Source of the DNA: Cupriavidus numazuensis
Lineage (GTDB): Bacteria; Pseudomonadota; Gammaproteobacteria; Burkholderiales; Burkholderiaceae
Direction of reading: 5' to 3'
DNA length: 64,000 nucleotides
NCBI RefSeq assembly: GCF_905397435.1
Contig: NZ_CAJPVI010000019.1
Coordinates: 62,001-126,000, forward strand
The translations under genes were made by a program, and so were the position numbers. Shown one piece after another: positions 9,133-18,936 of the stretch; position 1 is the stretch's first letter; each line of letters starts with the position of its first letter. The notes below the pieces were generated by a model. That model had not been told where the DNA came from, did no database searches, and saw only the letters and a list, made by a program, of their open reading frames with translations.

Positions 9133-9993
9133 ATGACCACCTACGCGTTTCGCCTGCTCAACGTCTTCGCCGAATCCACGTTCGGCGGCAACCCGCTGTG
9201 CGTCTTCGAGGACGCCCGCGGCATGGACGACGCCACCATGCAGGCGCTGGCGCTGCAGTTCAACCTGTCCGAAACCACCTTCATCCTGCCGTCGGACCGC
9301 GCGCATGCGCAGGTGCGGATCTTCACGCCCGGCTATGAAATGCGCTTCGCCGGACATCCCACGCTCGGTACCGCGCATGTGGTGCGCGACCTGGTCGCAA
9401 GCGGCGACCGGTTGACGCTCGAATTCAAGGCCGGCGTCGTGCCTGTCGAGGCCAGCGGCGATGTATGGACCTTCACCGCTCCGCACGCGGGCGCGCCCAA
9501 GACCGCGGCGGTCGATCTGCCCGATACGGAAATGGCAGCGCTACTGGGACTGGAAGCGCGCGATCTGCTGACCTCGCCGATGTGGGTCGATACCGGCGCG
9601 GACCAGTTGCTGGTGGCTGTCCGCACCACGGATGCCGTGCGACGCGCGCAACCGGATACGGCGCGGTTGGCAGAGTGGCCGCAAAGCAGCCTGGGACGCA
9701 AGACCGCCTACGTGTTCGCGTTCGACCCGACTCAGCCGGGCCGCGTGCTCGCGCGGTACTTCTTCAGCAAGCAAGGCGGTGGCGTTGCCGAAGACCCGGG
9801 CACGGGCTCCGCGTGCGCCAATCTCGGCGGCTGGCTGCTGGCCAACGCCCACGTGTTGCCCGCCGAGTACGAGGTCGACCAGGGCGCCGCCGTGGACCGC
9901 CCCTGTACACTGCGCCTTGCGGTCACGGCAAATGGCGCGATCCGTGTTGGCGGCCGCGTGATCGAGATCGGCCGCGGCACCGTCACGCTGTAG
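9133..9993 (+). CDS. PhzF-family isomerase/epimerase-like protein
   Basis: Cytoplasmic protein of 286 residues with the diaminopimelate-epimerase-like double fold. Diagnostic blocks are LLNVFAESTFGGNPLCVF near the N-terminus, LQFNLSETTFIL holding the glutamate equivalent to the PhzF catalytic residue, IFTPGYEMRFAGHPTLGTAHV and the C-terminal EDPGTGSACANLGGWL. The start at 9133 is preferred over 9115 because it begins just before the conserved TYAFRLLNVF. No phenazine genes are near, so the substrate is unknown. It begins a short run of small-molecule enzymes ending at 11270. Confidence 0.9.
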   Translation: MTTYAFRLLNVFAESTFGGNPLCVFEDARGMDDATMQALALQFNLSETTFILPSDRAHAQVRIFTPGYEMRFAGHPTLGTAHVVRDLVASGDRLTLEFKAGVVPVEASGDVWTFTAPHAGAPKTAAVDLPDTEMAALLGLEARDLLTSPMWVDTGADQLLVAVRTTDAVRRAQPDTARLAEWPQSSLGRKTAYVFAFDPTQPGRVLARYFFSKQGGGVAEDPGTGSACANLGGWLLANAHVLPAEYEVDQGAAVDRPCTLRLAVTANGAIRVGGRVIEIGRGTVTL

Positions 9994-10023
9994 CGCCGGC
10001 CCCACCCTGCAAAGATCGCCCCC

Positions 10024-10641
10024 ATGGACCCGCATACCATCACCACGCTTGCCGAACTCGAAGCGCTGTATGCCACGCCGGCCGCTCCGTCGCTCGCCAA
10101 GGAAGTTGACTACCTGCACCCGCACTACCGGGCCTTCGTGGAAGCGGCGCCGCTGTGCCTGCTTTCGACAGTCGGCAAGGATGCCGCGGAATGCTCGCCG
10201 CGTGGCGACGCACCTGGGTTCGTGCAGGTGCTGGACGAACGCACGCTGCTGTTGCCCGACCGCCGCGGCAACAACCGCATCGACAGCCTGCGCAATATCG
10301 TCGCCGATCCGCGCGTGGGGCTGCTGTTCGTGATCCCCGGCATCAACGAGACGCTGCGCATCAACGGCACCGCGCGGATTTCGGTCGATCCCGCCCTCAT
10401 TGCGAGGTGCGTCGTCGAAAGCAAGGCGCCCGTGTCAGTGCTGGTCATCCACGTCGAGGCCGTGTTCTTCCAGTGCGCCCGAGCGTTGCTGCGCTCGCGC
10501 CTGTGGGATGCGGATACGCAGCGCCAGCGCAACGAACTGCCCAGCAATGGTGAAATCCTGGCCGCGTTGAGCCGCAATGCGATCGACAGCGCGGCCTACG
10601 ACCGCGAACTTCCCGAGCGGCTGCGCACTTCGCTCTACTAG
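10024..10641 (+). CDS. Pyridoxamine 5'-phosphate oxidase-like FMN-binding protein
   Basis: Protein of 205 residues with the FMN-binding split-barrel fold. Motifs seen are APLCLLSTVGKDAAECSPRGDAPGFV, LLLPDRRGNNRIDSLRNIVADPRVGLLFVIPG and the downstream LRINGTARIS strand, the pattern of the PPOX-type flavoproteins related to mycobacterial MSMEG_1061. It is not PdxH, whose true copy is at 29147. It lies 30 bases after the PhzF gene and 11 bases before the PaiB-like gene, so the three are probably one transcript. The substrate is unknown; flavin or F420-type reductase activity is possible. Confidence 0.85.
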   Translation: MDPHTITTLAELEALYATPAAPSLAKEVDYLHPHYRAFVEAAPLCLLSTVGKDAAECSPRGDAPGFVQVLDERTLLLPDRRGNNRIDSLRNIVADPRVGLLFVIPGINETLRINGTARISVDPALIARCVVESKAPVSVLVIHVEAVFFQCARALLRSRLWDADTQRQRNELPSNGEILAALSRNAIDSAAYDRELPERLRTSLY

Positions 10642-10652
10642 GATTCGACTCC

Positions 10653-11270
10653 ATGTACACACCTTCCCATTTTTCCAGCGACGATCCTGCACTGATCGAT
10701 GAAGTCATGCGCCGCTATGCGTTCGCGACGCTGACAGGCAACGATGCGGACCACCGGCCATTCGCGACCCATCTTCCCGTTGTGGCGGAGCGCGACGGGC
10801 AAACCTGGCGCATCGAAGGACACGTCGCGCGCGCAAATCCGCATTGGCGCTGGCTGGAACAATCGCCGCAGGCGCTGCTGGTGTTCCAGGGTCCGCACGG
10901 CTATGTATCGCCGTCGCTGTACGAGCAGAAGCTGTCCGTGCCGACCTGGAACTACGTCGCGGTGCATGTGTATGCCGATGTCACCACGGTGCATGACGCC
11001 GGCGAGAAGGACGCTCTGCTCAAGCGCCTGATCGGCCGCAACGAGCCGGACTATGCGGAACAGTGGCGCGGCTTGCCGGAGGACTTCCAGCAGAAGATGC
11101 TGGCGGCGATCGTCGGCCTGCGCCTGGTGCCCACGCGCGTCGAGGCCAAGTTCAAGCTGAGCCAGAACCGGCCTGCCGCAGACCGCGCTCGCATCCTTGC
11201 CGCGCAGCGCGCAGGCAACGAGACCGAGCGCGACATGGCCGACTGGATGGCCCGGCTGACTGGCGCCTGA
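10653..11270 (+). CDS. PaiB-family FMN-binding negative transcriptional regulator-like protein
   Basis: Protein of 205 residues matching the PaiB family (named from the Bacillus subtilis sporulation/protease repressor), which is also a split-barrel FMN-binding fold. Visible family blocks are MYTPSHF at the start, RRYAFATLTGN, ATHLPVV, ARANPHWRW, ALLVFQGPHGYVSPSLY, PTWNYVAVHVY and the C-terminal VEAKFKLSQNRPAADR. There is no helix-turn-helix, so the regulator label comes only from the family name and an enzymatic role is as likely. It ends 7 bases from the convergent CoA-transferase gene. Confidence 0.88.
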   Translation: MYTPSHFSSDDPALIDEVMRRYAFATLTGNDADHRPFATHLPVVAERDGQTWRIEGHVARANPHWRWLEQSPQALLVFQGPHGYVSPSLYEQKLSVPTWNYVAVHVYADVTTVHDAGEKDALLKRLIGRNEPDYAEQWRGLPEDFQQKMLAAIVGLRLVPTRVEAKFKLSQNRPAADRARILAAQRAGNETERDMADWMARLTGA

Positions 11271-11277
11271 TCCGGTT

Positions 11278-12717
11278 TCAGCCGCGCGGCAGCCACTCGG
11301 GCGCGTGTGTGCCCAGCGGCTCGGAGGGCAGCGCCCAGTGCGCCGGCGTCTCCGACAGTTGCGCGGCGTGGCGCACCACGGTCAGCATGCCGAAGCCTGA
11401 CGGCAGTACCTCCAGCAGGTCGGCGACGTCGTCGATCTTCTGCTCCGGTGCCTGCAGTCCATCCGGCACACGGCCCAAACTCCGCAGCCACTGCCCGACC
11501 TGCGCCAGCGACACGCGCACGTGCCAGCTACCGCCCTCAGTGGCGCGACGATGCAGCGCCGCCATGGCGCCAAACGCGAGCAGATAACCGGCCGCATGGT
11601 CGAGTACCTGCGCCGGCAAGGGATGCGGGACATCCTCCCCGGCCGCCTGCGCTTCCGCATGGTTGAACCCTGTGGCCGTCTGCACCAGCGAGTCGAACCC
11701 CCGCTTGCCTGACCACGGCCCGACATGGCCATAGGCACTTAGCGACACATAGACGATTCCGGGCCGGGCACGCGCGGCCGCTTCCGGGCCGACTCCGAGT
11801 TCAGCCAGCCCGCCGGGCCGATAGCCCTGCACCATCACATCGGCGCCGTGCAGCAGTTTGTGCAGCGTGCGCTTGTCGTCGGGGTCGCGCAGGTCGAGTT
11901 CGCAGTTGCGCTTGCCGCGGCCGGTGTCGATCACCAGCGGGGCGATCGCAGGCAGGTGCGCTGCCGTGACCAGCAGCACGTCGGCGCCATGCGCGGCCAG
12001 GGTCCGCCCCGCCACCGGCCCCGCGATGATTCGCGTGAAATCGAGAACGCGGACGCCGGAAAGCGGCCGGCCTTCGGCCGAAGGCAGCACGGGCAACGGC
12101 TGCGGCGGCGCTTCGCCGATCCGCTCGAGCGTCACCGGCGGCAACCCGCGCAGCGCTTCGGCCTGCGGGTGCCGATCCCATTCGTCGAAGCTGCGCATAG
12201 CGGCGACGACCAGGCCGGCGTCGGAGGCCGTGGCCTCGAACGCTTCGGCTTCCCACTTGCCAAGCGCCGCCTGGACCGCAGCCTTGTCGTGAGCGCAGCC
12301 CAGCAGCCGCAGGACGCCATCACGGTGATGCGGGAAATTGGTATGCAGGCGAACCCAGCGGCCATCGCCGCAGCGGTAGACGCCGGCGATCTTGTCCCAC
12401 AGTTCCGACGCCGGGCCGCCGTCCACGCGCAGGTAGCGCTCGCTGCGGAATTCGGTGATGGCATGGCGCATCTCCACGCCGACCTGCTGCCAGCGGCCGG
12501 TACGCTGGTGCCAAAGCGCGGCGGCGGCCAGGGCCGAGGCCGCCAGGCTCGCCTGTGCCGCGGCACCCACGGCAAAGCTGGACGGCAGCACCGGCTCGTC
12601 GCCCGTGAGGACAAGGTGATCCAGCGCTTCGGCGGGCAACCCGGCGCCCTGCCACAAGGCAGAGACAACACTGGCCGGCGCGGCGGGAACCGTAGCGGTA
12701 TCGAGACTGGCAGTCAT
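11278..12717 (-). CDS. Class III CoA-transferase (CaiB/BaiF family) with permuted halves
   Basis: Protein of 479 residues carrying class III (formyl-CoA transferase-like) motifs in unusual order. The canonical N-terminal block [29 protein letters not shown] starts near residue 218, not near residue 1, then come [24 protein letters not shown] and [12 protein letters not shown]. The QVLDHAAGY segment with the expected catalytic aspartate is close to the C-terminus. The first 215 residues ([32 protein letters not shown]) resemble what is normally the C-terminal part. This looks like circular permutation or an internal partial duplication. The CoA substrate cannot be told. Confidence 0.82.
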   Translation of the reverse strand: MTASLDTATVPAAPASVVSALWQGAGLPAEALDHLVLTGDEPVLPSSFAVGAAAQASLAASALAAAALWHQRTGRWQQVGVEMRHAITEFRSERYLRVDGGPASELWDKIAGVYRCGDGRWVRLHTNFPHHRDGVLRLLGCAHDKAAVQAALGKWEAEAFEATASDAGLVVAAMRSFDEWDRHPQAEALRGLPPVTLERIGEAPPQPLPVLPSAEGRPLSGVRVLDFTRIIAGPVAGRTLAAHGADVLLVTAAHLPAIAPLVIDTGRGKRNCELDLRDPDDKRTLHKLLHGADVMVQGYRPGGLAELGVGPEAAARARPGIVYVSLSAYGHVGPWSGKRGFDSLVQTATGFNHAEAQAAGEDVPHPLPAQVLDHAAGYLLAFGAMAALHRRATEGGSWHVRVSLAQVGQWLRSLGRVPDGLQAPEQKIDDVADLLEVLPSGFGMLTVVRHAAQLSETPAHWALPSEPLGTHAPEWLPRG

Positions 12718-12971
12718 GGCGGCAAACCCCGAAAAGATGCCGGGTGGCGCGAAGCCAGCCGGCCGGTGAACGTTCGCCCTACATGCTACCCCCGGACGTC
12801 ACTTTCCGTGACCCCGCCACGCCAGCCGGGTGCCGCCATGGACAAAAGCGGGCACAAATCCAACGTGCTCCTGCCGAGTGGCGCCGCTGGCACGGTAAAA
12901 TCATGAAATTGGCAATCCGCCACGCAACACTGAAGACCAAGCGGTCCATCCAGCCGCCAGCCGGCGCCACC

Positions 12972-14732
12972 ATGAGCCACGACAACAAGCCCACCGACAG
13001 CACACCCGCCTCGCCCGCAGTCTCCAACTTCCTGCGGAGCATCATCGACCAGGATCTCGCCGCCGGCACCTACGCCGGCCGCCAGGACAGCCAGGGCGAG
13101 CCGCTGCCGACCGTCATTACCCGTTTTCCGCCGGAGCCCAACGGCTACCTGCACATCGGCCATGCCAAGAGCATCTGCCTGAACTTCGGCCTCGCGCGCG
13201 ACTACGGCGGCCGCTGCCACCTGCGCTTCGACGATACCAATCCGGTCAAGGAAGATACCGAATACGTCGATTCGATCATCGACGCGGTGCACTGGCTCGG
13301 CTTTTCCTGGGACAACAAGACCCCGGGCGGCCAGCCGCACCTGCACTATGCGAGCGACTACTTCGACCAGCTCTACGCATTTGCGGAGAAGCTGATCGAA
13401 CGCGGCGCCGCCTATGTCGACAGCCAGAGCGCCGAGCAGATCGCCGCCAACCGCGGCAATTTCTCGGAGCCGGGCAAGCCGTCGCCGTTCCGTGACCGCA
13501 GCGTCGAGGAAAACCTGCAGCTGTTCCGCGACATGCGCGACGGCAAGTACAAGGACGGCGAGCACGTGCTGCGCGCGAAGATCGACATGACCGCGCCGAA
13601 CATCGTCATGCGCGATCCGGTGATCTACCGCATCCGCCATGCGCACCATCACCGTACCGGCGACAAGTGGTGCATCTACCCGATGTACGACTTCACGCAC
13701 TGCATTTCGGATGCGATCGAAAACATCTCGCATTCGCTGTGCACGCTCGAGTTCGAGAACAATCGCCCGCTGTACGACTGGGTACTGGAACACCTGCGCG
13801 ACTGCGGCGTGTTCCGCGATCCGCTGCCGCACCAGTATGAATTCGCGCGCCTGAACCTGACCTACGCAATCACCAGCAAGCGCAAGCTCAAGCAACTGGT
13901 GGACGAACAACGCGTGGACGGCTGGGACGATCCGCGCATGCCGACCATCGTCGGTATCCGCCGCCGCGGCTATACGCCGGAATCGATCCAGCTGTTCTGC
14001 GACCGCGTGGGCGTGGCCAAGGCCGACAGCTGGATCGACATGAGCACGCTCGAAGGCTCCGTGCGCGACGACCTGGACGCCCGCGCAGCGCGCGGCGTGG
14101 CCGTGCTCGACCCGCTCAAGCTGATCCTCGACAACTACCCCGAAGGCCAGACCGAGGAATGCTCGGCGCCGGTCCACCCGAAGAAGCCGGAACTGGGCAA
14201 GCGCGTGTTCCCGATCTCGCGCGAGCTGTGGATCGAGCGCGAGGACTTCAACGAGACCCCGCCGAAGGGCTATTTCCGCCTGTTCCCGGGCAACAAGGTA
14301 CGCCTGAAGTACGGCTACGTGATCGAGTGCACCGGCGTAGACAAGGACGCTGACGGCAACGTCATCGCCGTGCATGCCAACTACCTGCCCGACACCAAGA
14401 GCGGTACGCCGGGCGCGGACAGCGTCAAGGTCAAGGGCGTGATCCATTGGGTCAGCGCGGCAGCGGCCTACGAGTGCGAAGTGCGCCTGTACGACCGCCT
14501 GTTCAACGACCCGAACCCGGATGCCGGCGGCAAGAACTTCCTGGAAGCGCTGAACCCGGATTCGAAGAAGGTGATCACCGCCTATCTGGAACCGAGCCTG
14601 CGCGACGCCAAGCCGGAAGACCGCTTCCAGTTCGAGCGCCACGGCTACTTCGTCGCCGATCGCAACGATTCGCAGCCGGGCAAGCCGGTCTTCAACCGCA
14701 TCGTCGGGTTGAAGGACAGCTGGGGCAAGTGA
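12972..14732 (+). CDS. glnS: Glutamine--tRNA ligase
   Basis: Class I aminoacyl-tRNA synthetase that charges tRNA-Gln with glutamine. The 586-residue product has the HIGH-type signature in [24 protein letters not shown], the LRFDDTNP motif, the insert [14 protein letters not shown] and a KMSKS-like loop [12 protein letters not shown], where the usual VMSKR reads ITSKR. The C-terminal anticodon-binding beta-barrels end [12 protein letters not shown]. The ATG at 12972 starts [12 protein letters not shown]; the open frame back to 12744 looks non-coding. The stop overlaps the next start (ATGA). Confidence 0.96.
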   Translation: MSHDNKPTDSTPASPAVSNFLRSIIDQDLAAGTYAGRQDSQGEPLPTVITRFPPEPNGYLHIGHAKSICLNFGLARDYGGRCHLRFDDTNPVKEDTEYVDSIIDAVHWLGFSWDNKTPGGQPHLHYASDYFDQLYAFAEKLIERGAAYVDSQSAEQIAANRGNFSEPGKPSPFRDRSVEENLQLFRDMRDGKYKDGEHVLRAKIDMTAPNIVMRDPVIYRIRHAHHHRTGDKWCIYPMYDFTHCISDAIENISHSLCTLEFENNRPLYDWVLEHLRDCGVFRDPLPHQYEFARLNLTYAITSKRKLKQLVDEQRVDGWDDPRMPTIVGIRRRGYTPESIQLFCDRVGVAKADSWIDMSTLEGSVRDDLDARAARGVAVLDPLKLILDNYPEGQTEECSAPVHPKKPELGKRVFPISRELWIEREDFNETPPKGYFRLFPGNKVRLKYGYVIECTGVDKDADGNVIAVHANYLPDTKSGTPGADSVKVKGVIHWVSAAAAYECEVRLYDRLFNDPNPDAGGKNFLEALNPDSKKVITAYLEPSLRDAKPEDRFQFERHGYFVADRNDSQPGKPVFNRIVGLKDSWGK

Positions 14733-14974
14733 TGGCAAAGGCAGGCAAGTCCAACGTGCAGGTCATCACGTTCGAGCTCGAAGGCGAGTTCATCGCGCTC
14801 AATGACCTGCTCAAGCTCGCCGGCGTGTGCGACAGCGGCGGCGCCGGCAAGGCGCTGGTCGCCGCCGGCGAAGTCTCGGTGGACGGCGCACCCGAATCAC
14901 GCAAGACTGCGAAAATCCGCGTCGGCCAGGTGGTCAGCCTGGCCGGCATCGACATCCGGGTGGTCGCCGCCTGA
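14732..14974 (+). CDS. Small S4-domain RNA-binding protein (YbcJ-like)
   Basis: An 80-residue protein almost entirely made of an S4 RNA-binding domain (LNDLLKLAGVCDSGGAGKALVAAGEVSVDGAPESRKTAKIRVGQVV). E. coli YbcJ is the closest named homologue and is thought to bind structured RNA. Its ATG overlaps the glnS stop codon by one base, so it is translationally coupled to the synthetase. Confidence 0.9.
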   Translation: MAKAGKSNVQVITFELEGEFIALNDLLKLAGVCDSGGAGKALVAAGEVSVDGAPESRKTAKIRVGQVVSLAGIDIRVVAA

Positions 14975-15037
14975 TTGCCGATGTGCGGCAGCGGCGCGGC
15001 CACCGGGAAGAATACTGCTTCACGGAAGGACGAAACG

Positions 15038-15424
15038 ATGCCGATCGCATTCTGGTGTGTCCTGGTGGCAGGCGTCCTGCCGATCTTGACCGTGGCCATT
15101 GCCAAGGGTGGCGGCAAGGCCTTCGACAACCACGATCCGCGCGGCTGGCTGGAGCGCCAGAGCGGCCGCGCGCGCCGTGCCGACATGGCACACCGGAACC
15201 ATTTCGAGGCATTTCCGTTCTTTGCCGCCGCAGTGCTGACCGCGAGCTTCCTGCAGGCTCCGCAGGCACGCATCAACGAGCTGGCAATCGTTTTCGTCAT
15301 CGCGCGCGTGCTCTACACGGTGTGCTACCTGACCGACCGCGCGACGCTGCGCTCGCTGTGCTGGACCATCGGTTACCTGTCGGCGATCGGCATTTTCCTG
15401 CTGCCGGTCTTCGTGCATAACTAG
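15038..15424 (+). CDS. MAPEG-family membrane protein
   Basis: A 128-residue inner-membrane protein with about four helices and the MAPEG signature region RADMAHRNHFEAFPFFAAAVLTA, in which the HxNxxE-like motif lies in the second helix. Eukaryotic MAPEG members are glutathione or eicosanoid enzymes; the role of small bacterial members is unknown. The start at 15038 has a GGAAGGA ribosome site 8 bases upstream. Confidence 0.86.
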   Translation: MPIAFWCVLVAGVLPILTVAIAKGGGKAFDNHDPRGWLERQSGRARRADMAHRNHFEAFPFFAAAVLTASFLQAPQARINELAIVFVIARVLYTVCYLTDRATLRSLCWTIGYLSAIGIFLLPVFVHN

Positions 15425-15436
15425 GAGCGACCGGCC

Positions 15437-16024
15437 ATGCGTTTGCGATGCCTTGCGTGGCTGCTGGCTGCCTTCGGTGGCGCGGCAGGCGCCGCCCCCG
15501 TTTCGTACACCGTCGACCCGACGCACACGACCGTCTACTTCGCTGCGAGCCACTTTGACCGCACCACGGTACGCGGAAGGTTCGGCAAGATCGACGGGCG
15601 AATCGTCTACGACCCCGCAAGCGGCGCGGGCGGCATTGACTTCACCGTGGACACGGCTTCGGTCGACACCGGCAATCGCAGCCTCGACGGCGTGCTGCGT
15701 TCACCACAATTCTTCGATGCCGCCAATGCGCCGGTCGCCAGATTGCGGGCCGACCGGTTCGTTGTGGAAAACGGCAAGCTGGTGGCGGTCGAAGGCGAGC
15801 TGACCCTGCTGGGCACGACGCGGCCGCTCAGGCTGGAAGCCGACCGCTTCAGCTGCGGCGAGATCTCGCTGTTCGGCATCCGCCGCAAGGTCTGTGGCGG
15901 TGACTTCCACGCCACCGTGACCCGCAGTGCATTTGGCATGACGCGCTTCCTGCCTGAAGTCGGCGACAACGTGACGCTACAGATCTCTGTCGAGGCGATG
16001 CCGTCGGATTCGGTGGCTCCGTGA
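15437..16024 (+). CDS. YceI-family periplasmic lipid-binding-like protein
   Basis: A 195-residue secreted protein: signal peptide (cleavage after GAAGAA, about residue 20), then the lipocalin-like YceI barrel with YTVDPTHTTVYFAASHFDRTTVRGRF, GGIDFTVDTASVDTGN and FHATVTRSAFGMTRFLPEVGDNV. Family members bind isoprenoid chains. Two cysteines near residues 139 and 152 may form a disulphide. It starts 12 bases after the MAPEG gene and is probably co-transcribed. Confidence 0.9.
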   Translation: MRLRCLAWLLAAFGGAAGAAPVSYTVDPTHTTVYFAASHFDRTTVRGRFGKIDGRIVYDPASGAGGIDFTVDTASVDTGNRSLDGVLRSPQFFDAANAPVARLRADRFVVENGKLVAVEGELTLLGTTRPLRLEADRFSCGEISLFGIRRKVCGGDFHATVTRSAFGMTRFLPEVGDNVTLQISVEAMPSDSVAP

Positions 16025-16137
16025 CGGCATCTGATCACCTTTGCCGCACGATTCTTTTGTAAAATTAGTGGTTTGCTTTCCCACAATTGCCTGCCGCGTC
16101 GCGTCCCCATCCTGCGCCCGGCGATGCGAGACAGACA

Positions 16138-16446
16138 ATGATCGATATCCACTCCGGCGACATCGTGGCCGCCGCACTGGCCGCGTCCGGCGCGTGCCTG
16201 CTGTGCGCCATCCCCGCTGATTTCCTGCGTCGCTTCCCGCTCTGGGCCGTGCAAACCTATGGCCGCGGCGCACTGCTGCTGCCGTTCCTGGCCATGACGG
16301 TCGGCACCTGGCTGTTCCGCCTGACGACGGCGGGCCAGCTCGACAGCCCGGCCGGGAATGCCATGGTCGTGGCGGCTGCCTTCCTGAGCACCGTCCTGAT
16401 GTCGGCGCTGCTGCGCTTCTATCTCAGCGAATACCGCAAACGCTGA
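16138..16446 (+). CDS. Small conserved membrane protein of unknown function
   Basis: A 102-residue protein with three predicted transmembrane stretches (about residues 7-27, 43-62 and 72-92) and a short basic C-terminal tail ending RKR. I do not recognise the family. The ATG at 16138 follows a GAGACAG ribosome site, and the frame is also open from 16087. It has an AT-rich upstream region with a possible promoter (TTGCCG at 16041, AATTAG at 16063). Confidence 0.7.
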   Translation: MIDIHSGDIVAAALAASGACLLCAIPADFLRRFPLWAVQTYGRGALLLPFLAMTVGTWLFRLTTAGQLDSPAGNAMVVAAAFLSTVLMSALLRFYLSEYRKR

Positions 16447-16572
16447 CGTCCTGTGGCTGGCCTCGCGCCAGCCTGCTCGCGCCTGGGCCGGCGCCGGCCA
16501 TATGTCCGGCGGCCCGAATCACGTATGATGCGGCCTTTCGCGTCGCATGACGCGTGCCTCACGCTTTCCCCC

Positions 16573-17121
16573 ATGGCGCTCAAATCCACGATCTTCAAAG
16601 CCGAACTGTCCGTGTCCGACATGGACCGGCCCTACTATGGCAGCCATGCCCTGACCATCGCCCAGCATCCGTCCGAGAACGATGCGCGCATGATGGTGCG
16701 GCTGCTTGCCTTCGCCTGCGAGGCCAGCGAAACCCTCGCCTTCACCCGTGGCCTGGATGAACCGGACGAACCGGACCTGTGGGAGAAGAGCCTGACCGGC
16801 GACATCGTCCACTGGGTGGAACTCGGCCAGCCCGACGAATCGCGGCTCAAGCGCGCGGCCGCGCGCGCCGAGCGTGTCACGGTCTATGCCTACAACGGCG
16901 CCAGCGCGCGCGAATGGTGGAAGGGCATGGCTGGCAAGGCAGGCAAGCTGCGCAACGTGACCGTCTACAATGTGCCGACTGACGCCGTCGACGCGTTGGC
17001 GGCGCTCGCGCAACGCGCCATGCGCCTGTCCGTGACGATCCAGGATGGCGAAATCTGGGTCAGCGACGACGACCGCAATGTGCAACTGACGCTGGACGTA
17101 CTCCAGCGCGCCGCAGGCTGA
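16573..17121 (+). CDS. YaeQ family protein
   Basis: A 182-residue protein of the YaeQ family, which has a restriction-endonuclease-like core fold. The N-terminal [45 protein letters not shown] and the [24 protein letters not shown] block are diagnostic. Early reports linked YaeQ to RfaH-independent haemolysin transcription; a firm function is not known. The start at 16573 is used because the conserved sequence begins directly there. Confidence 0.92.
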   Translation: MALKSTIFKAELSVSDMDRPYYGSHALTIAQHPSENDARMMVRLLAFACEASETLAFTRGLDEPDEPDLWEKSLTGDIVHWVELGQPDESRLKRAAARAERVTVYAYNGASAREWWKGMAGKAGKLRNVTVYNVPTDAVDALAALAQRAMRLSVTIQDGEIWVSDDDRNVQLTLDVLQRAAG

Positions 17122-17192
17122 GCAGGACGGCATCGACCTGCCCCGCCCCGATCCAACTGCATTTTTTTGCACCAACCGGAAGGAATAACACC

Positions 17193-17540
17193 ATGCAAAC
17201 GACCCCATCTGGCCTGCAGTACGAAGACACCACCGTCGGCTCCGGCGCCGAAGCCGTTGCCGGCAAGCACGTGACCGTGCACTACACCGGCTGGCTGTAC
17301 GAAAACGGCCAGGCCGGCCGCAAGTTCGACTCGAGCAAGGATCGCAACGATCCGTTCGTGTTTCCGCTGGGCGCCGGCCATGTCATCCGCGGCTGGGATG
17401 AAGGCGTGCAGGGCATGAAGGTTGGCGGCGTGCGCCGCCTGGTGATCCCGGCCGACCTGGGCTACGGTGCGCGCGGCGCCGGCGGCGTGATTCCGCCGAA
17501 CGCCACGCTGCTGTTCGAAGTGGAACTGCTGGGCGTCTGA
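17193..17540 (+). CDS. FKBP-type peptidyl-prolyl cis-trans isomerase
   Basis: A 115-residue single-domain FKBP that speeds proline isomerisation. It has the FKBP core: [60 protein letters not shown] and [18 protein letters not shown]. No signal peptide, so cytoplasmic. A GGAAGGA ribosome site lies 9 bases before the ATG. Confidence 0.95.
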   Translation: MQTTPSGLQYEDTTVGSGAEAVAGKHVTVHYTGWLYENGQAGRKFDSSKDRNDPFVFPLGAGHVIRGWDEGVQGMKVGGVRRLVIPADLGYGARGAGGVIPPNATLLFEVELLGV

Positions 17541-17601
17541 CCTGACGCTCATGGCGAAGCGGGCACTGCCCGCTTCGCTTTACTCTGGCCCGGAAATCGG
17601 C

Positions 17602-17922
17602 TCAGAAGCCGATGGCGGCATTGCCGACATCGACGCGGACCTTGTCGCGGTCCAGCAGGCGCGCCGCGTGGCGTGCGTAGTCCTGCGCCCAGGCGGTATC
17701 GCCGGTAAAGCGCGACTCCCCCGAGAATTTCGCGACGTTCAGGATCTTGTCGATCACGAGCACCTTGCCGACAGGGCTCGAAGCCTGGCAGTCGAGGTCC
17801 GTATATTCCTTGTCGAACCAGCGCCACGCTGCGTCCTCTGCGATCGATGCCAGTTCGGCCTGACTGATCGTGAATTCGAACTCCTTGCCACCGCCGAACA
17901 CCACCGTAAGCGTACGCGCCAT
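17602..17922 (-). CDS. Conserved hypothetical protein
   Basis: A 106-residue acidic protein with no signal peptide or membrane helix. I do not recognise a named domain. A TLTVVFGGGKEFEFTISQAEL beta-rich start is followed by a helical tail. The ATG at 17922 has a good ribosome site (TTGGAGAA); the upstream extension to 18024 has none. It is alone on the minus strand between plus-strand genes. Confidence 0.7.
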   Translation of the reverse strand: MARTLTVVFGGGKEFEFTISQAELASIAEDAAWRWFDKEYTDLDCQASSPVGKVLVIDKILNVAKFSGESRFTGDTAWAQDYARHAARLLDRDKVRVDVGNAAIGF

Positions 17923-18137
17923 TGCCGGTTCTCCAAGGTCGGGATAATGCTGCCATTGTAAGGACAAGGTGGCAGCCAGAGCCAGTGCGAACCTAGGGTG
18001 GCCTGATCGCGGACAAAGCGCCAATGACCGCCTGACCGTTGCCCGGCGCCCACACCGTTGCCCGCCAGCGACGAAATATGGCGGTCGTGCCGCTTGCGGC
18101 CCCTGCCCGTTGCCCTGCTTTGCATTATGCTGGCAGC

Positions 18138-18920
18138 ATGGCCATCACCCGACAGGATCTCGAAACGGACCGGCTGCGCACCTCGCTGTGCAGCACGCCG
18201 ATCGCGTCCGCCCTGTTGCCCGAGCACGCGTTCGAGCAAACGCTTCGCGATGCGCTGGCGAGCCGGCCCGACGATGGCGCGCTCAACGGCGATGTCTGGG
18301 TATTCGGCTACGGTTCCCTGATCTGGAACCCGATGGTGGTGCACACCGAGCGCCAGCGTGCCACTGTGCACGGCTACCATCGCGGCTTCTACCTGTACTC
18401 GCGCATCAACCGCGGCACCTTGGACAACCCCGGTCTGGTCCTGGGACTGGATCGCGGCGGCTGTTGCCACGGCATGGTGTTCCGCATTCCGAGCCATATG
18501 GTCGAACAGGAATTCCGGCTGCTGTGGCGCCGCGAGATGCTGACCGGCGCCTATCATCCGCGCTGGCTGCGCGTCCGCACCACTGCCGAGCCGGACGGCC
18601 CGGAGCAACGTGCGCTCGCCTTCGTCATGAACCGCGAGCACGAAGGCTATGCCGGGCGCCTGCCCGATGCCAGCGTGGTCGAACGGTTGCGCCATGCTGT
18701 CGGCCTTTACGGTCCTGCGCGCGAATATCTGCAGCAGACGCTGCTGGGCCTGGCCACCAATGGCGTTGATGATCCCTATCTCGGCCGCCTGTGGCGCCAG
18801 CTCCAGGCCCATGACGCCGCCGACGCTGCCCGCAGCCATGGCGGGCTCGCGCATCCTGCCGGGACCGATACCAGCGACGCACCGCTGTCCCAGCCGGCCA
18901 GCCCGCACGAGACCGTCTGA
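18138..18920 (+). CDS. Gamma-glutamylcyclotransferase (ChaC-like)
   Basis: A 260-residue protein of the ChaC branch of gamma-glutamylcyclotransferases, which cleave glutathione to 5-oxoproline and Cys-Gly. The nucleotide-like binding loop VWVFGYGSLIWNP begins near residue 55. Next come HGYHRGFYLYSRINRGT, the glycine-rich LVLGLDRGGCCHGMVFRIP and LLWRREM, whose glutamate is the expected acid/base residue, then LAFVMNREHEGY. The ATG at 18138 starts MAITRQDL; ORF extension to 18039 is unlikely. An ankyrin gene follows after 16 bases. Confidence 0.91.
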   Translation: MAITRQDLETDRLRTSLCSTPIASALLPEHAFEQTLRDALASRPDDGALNGDVWVFGYGSLIWNPMVVHTERQRATVHGYHRGFYLYSRINRGTLDNPGLVLGLDRGGCCHGMVFRIPSHMVEQEFRLLWRREMLTGAYHPRWLRVRTTAEPDGPEQRALAFVMNREHEGYAGRLPDASVVERLRHAVGLYGPAREYLQQTLLGLATNGVDDPYLGRLWRQLQAHDAADAARSHGGLAHPAGTDTSDAPLSQPASPHETV

Positions 18921-18936
18921 ACCAGGAGCGAACGCC

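Noticed and set aside
10653-11270. PaiB as a DNA-binding repressor
   Set aside because: No helix-turn-helix can be seen; the fold is an FMN split barrel, so the regulator name was not taken as function.
12786-14738. 650-codon open frame antisense to glnS
   Set aside because: High-GC third positions leave antisense frames open. glnS on the plus strand has full family motifs; the antisense frame has none.
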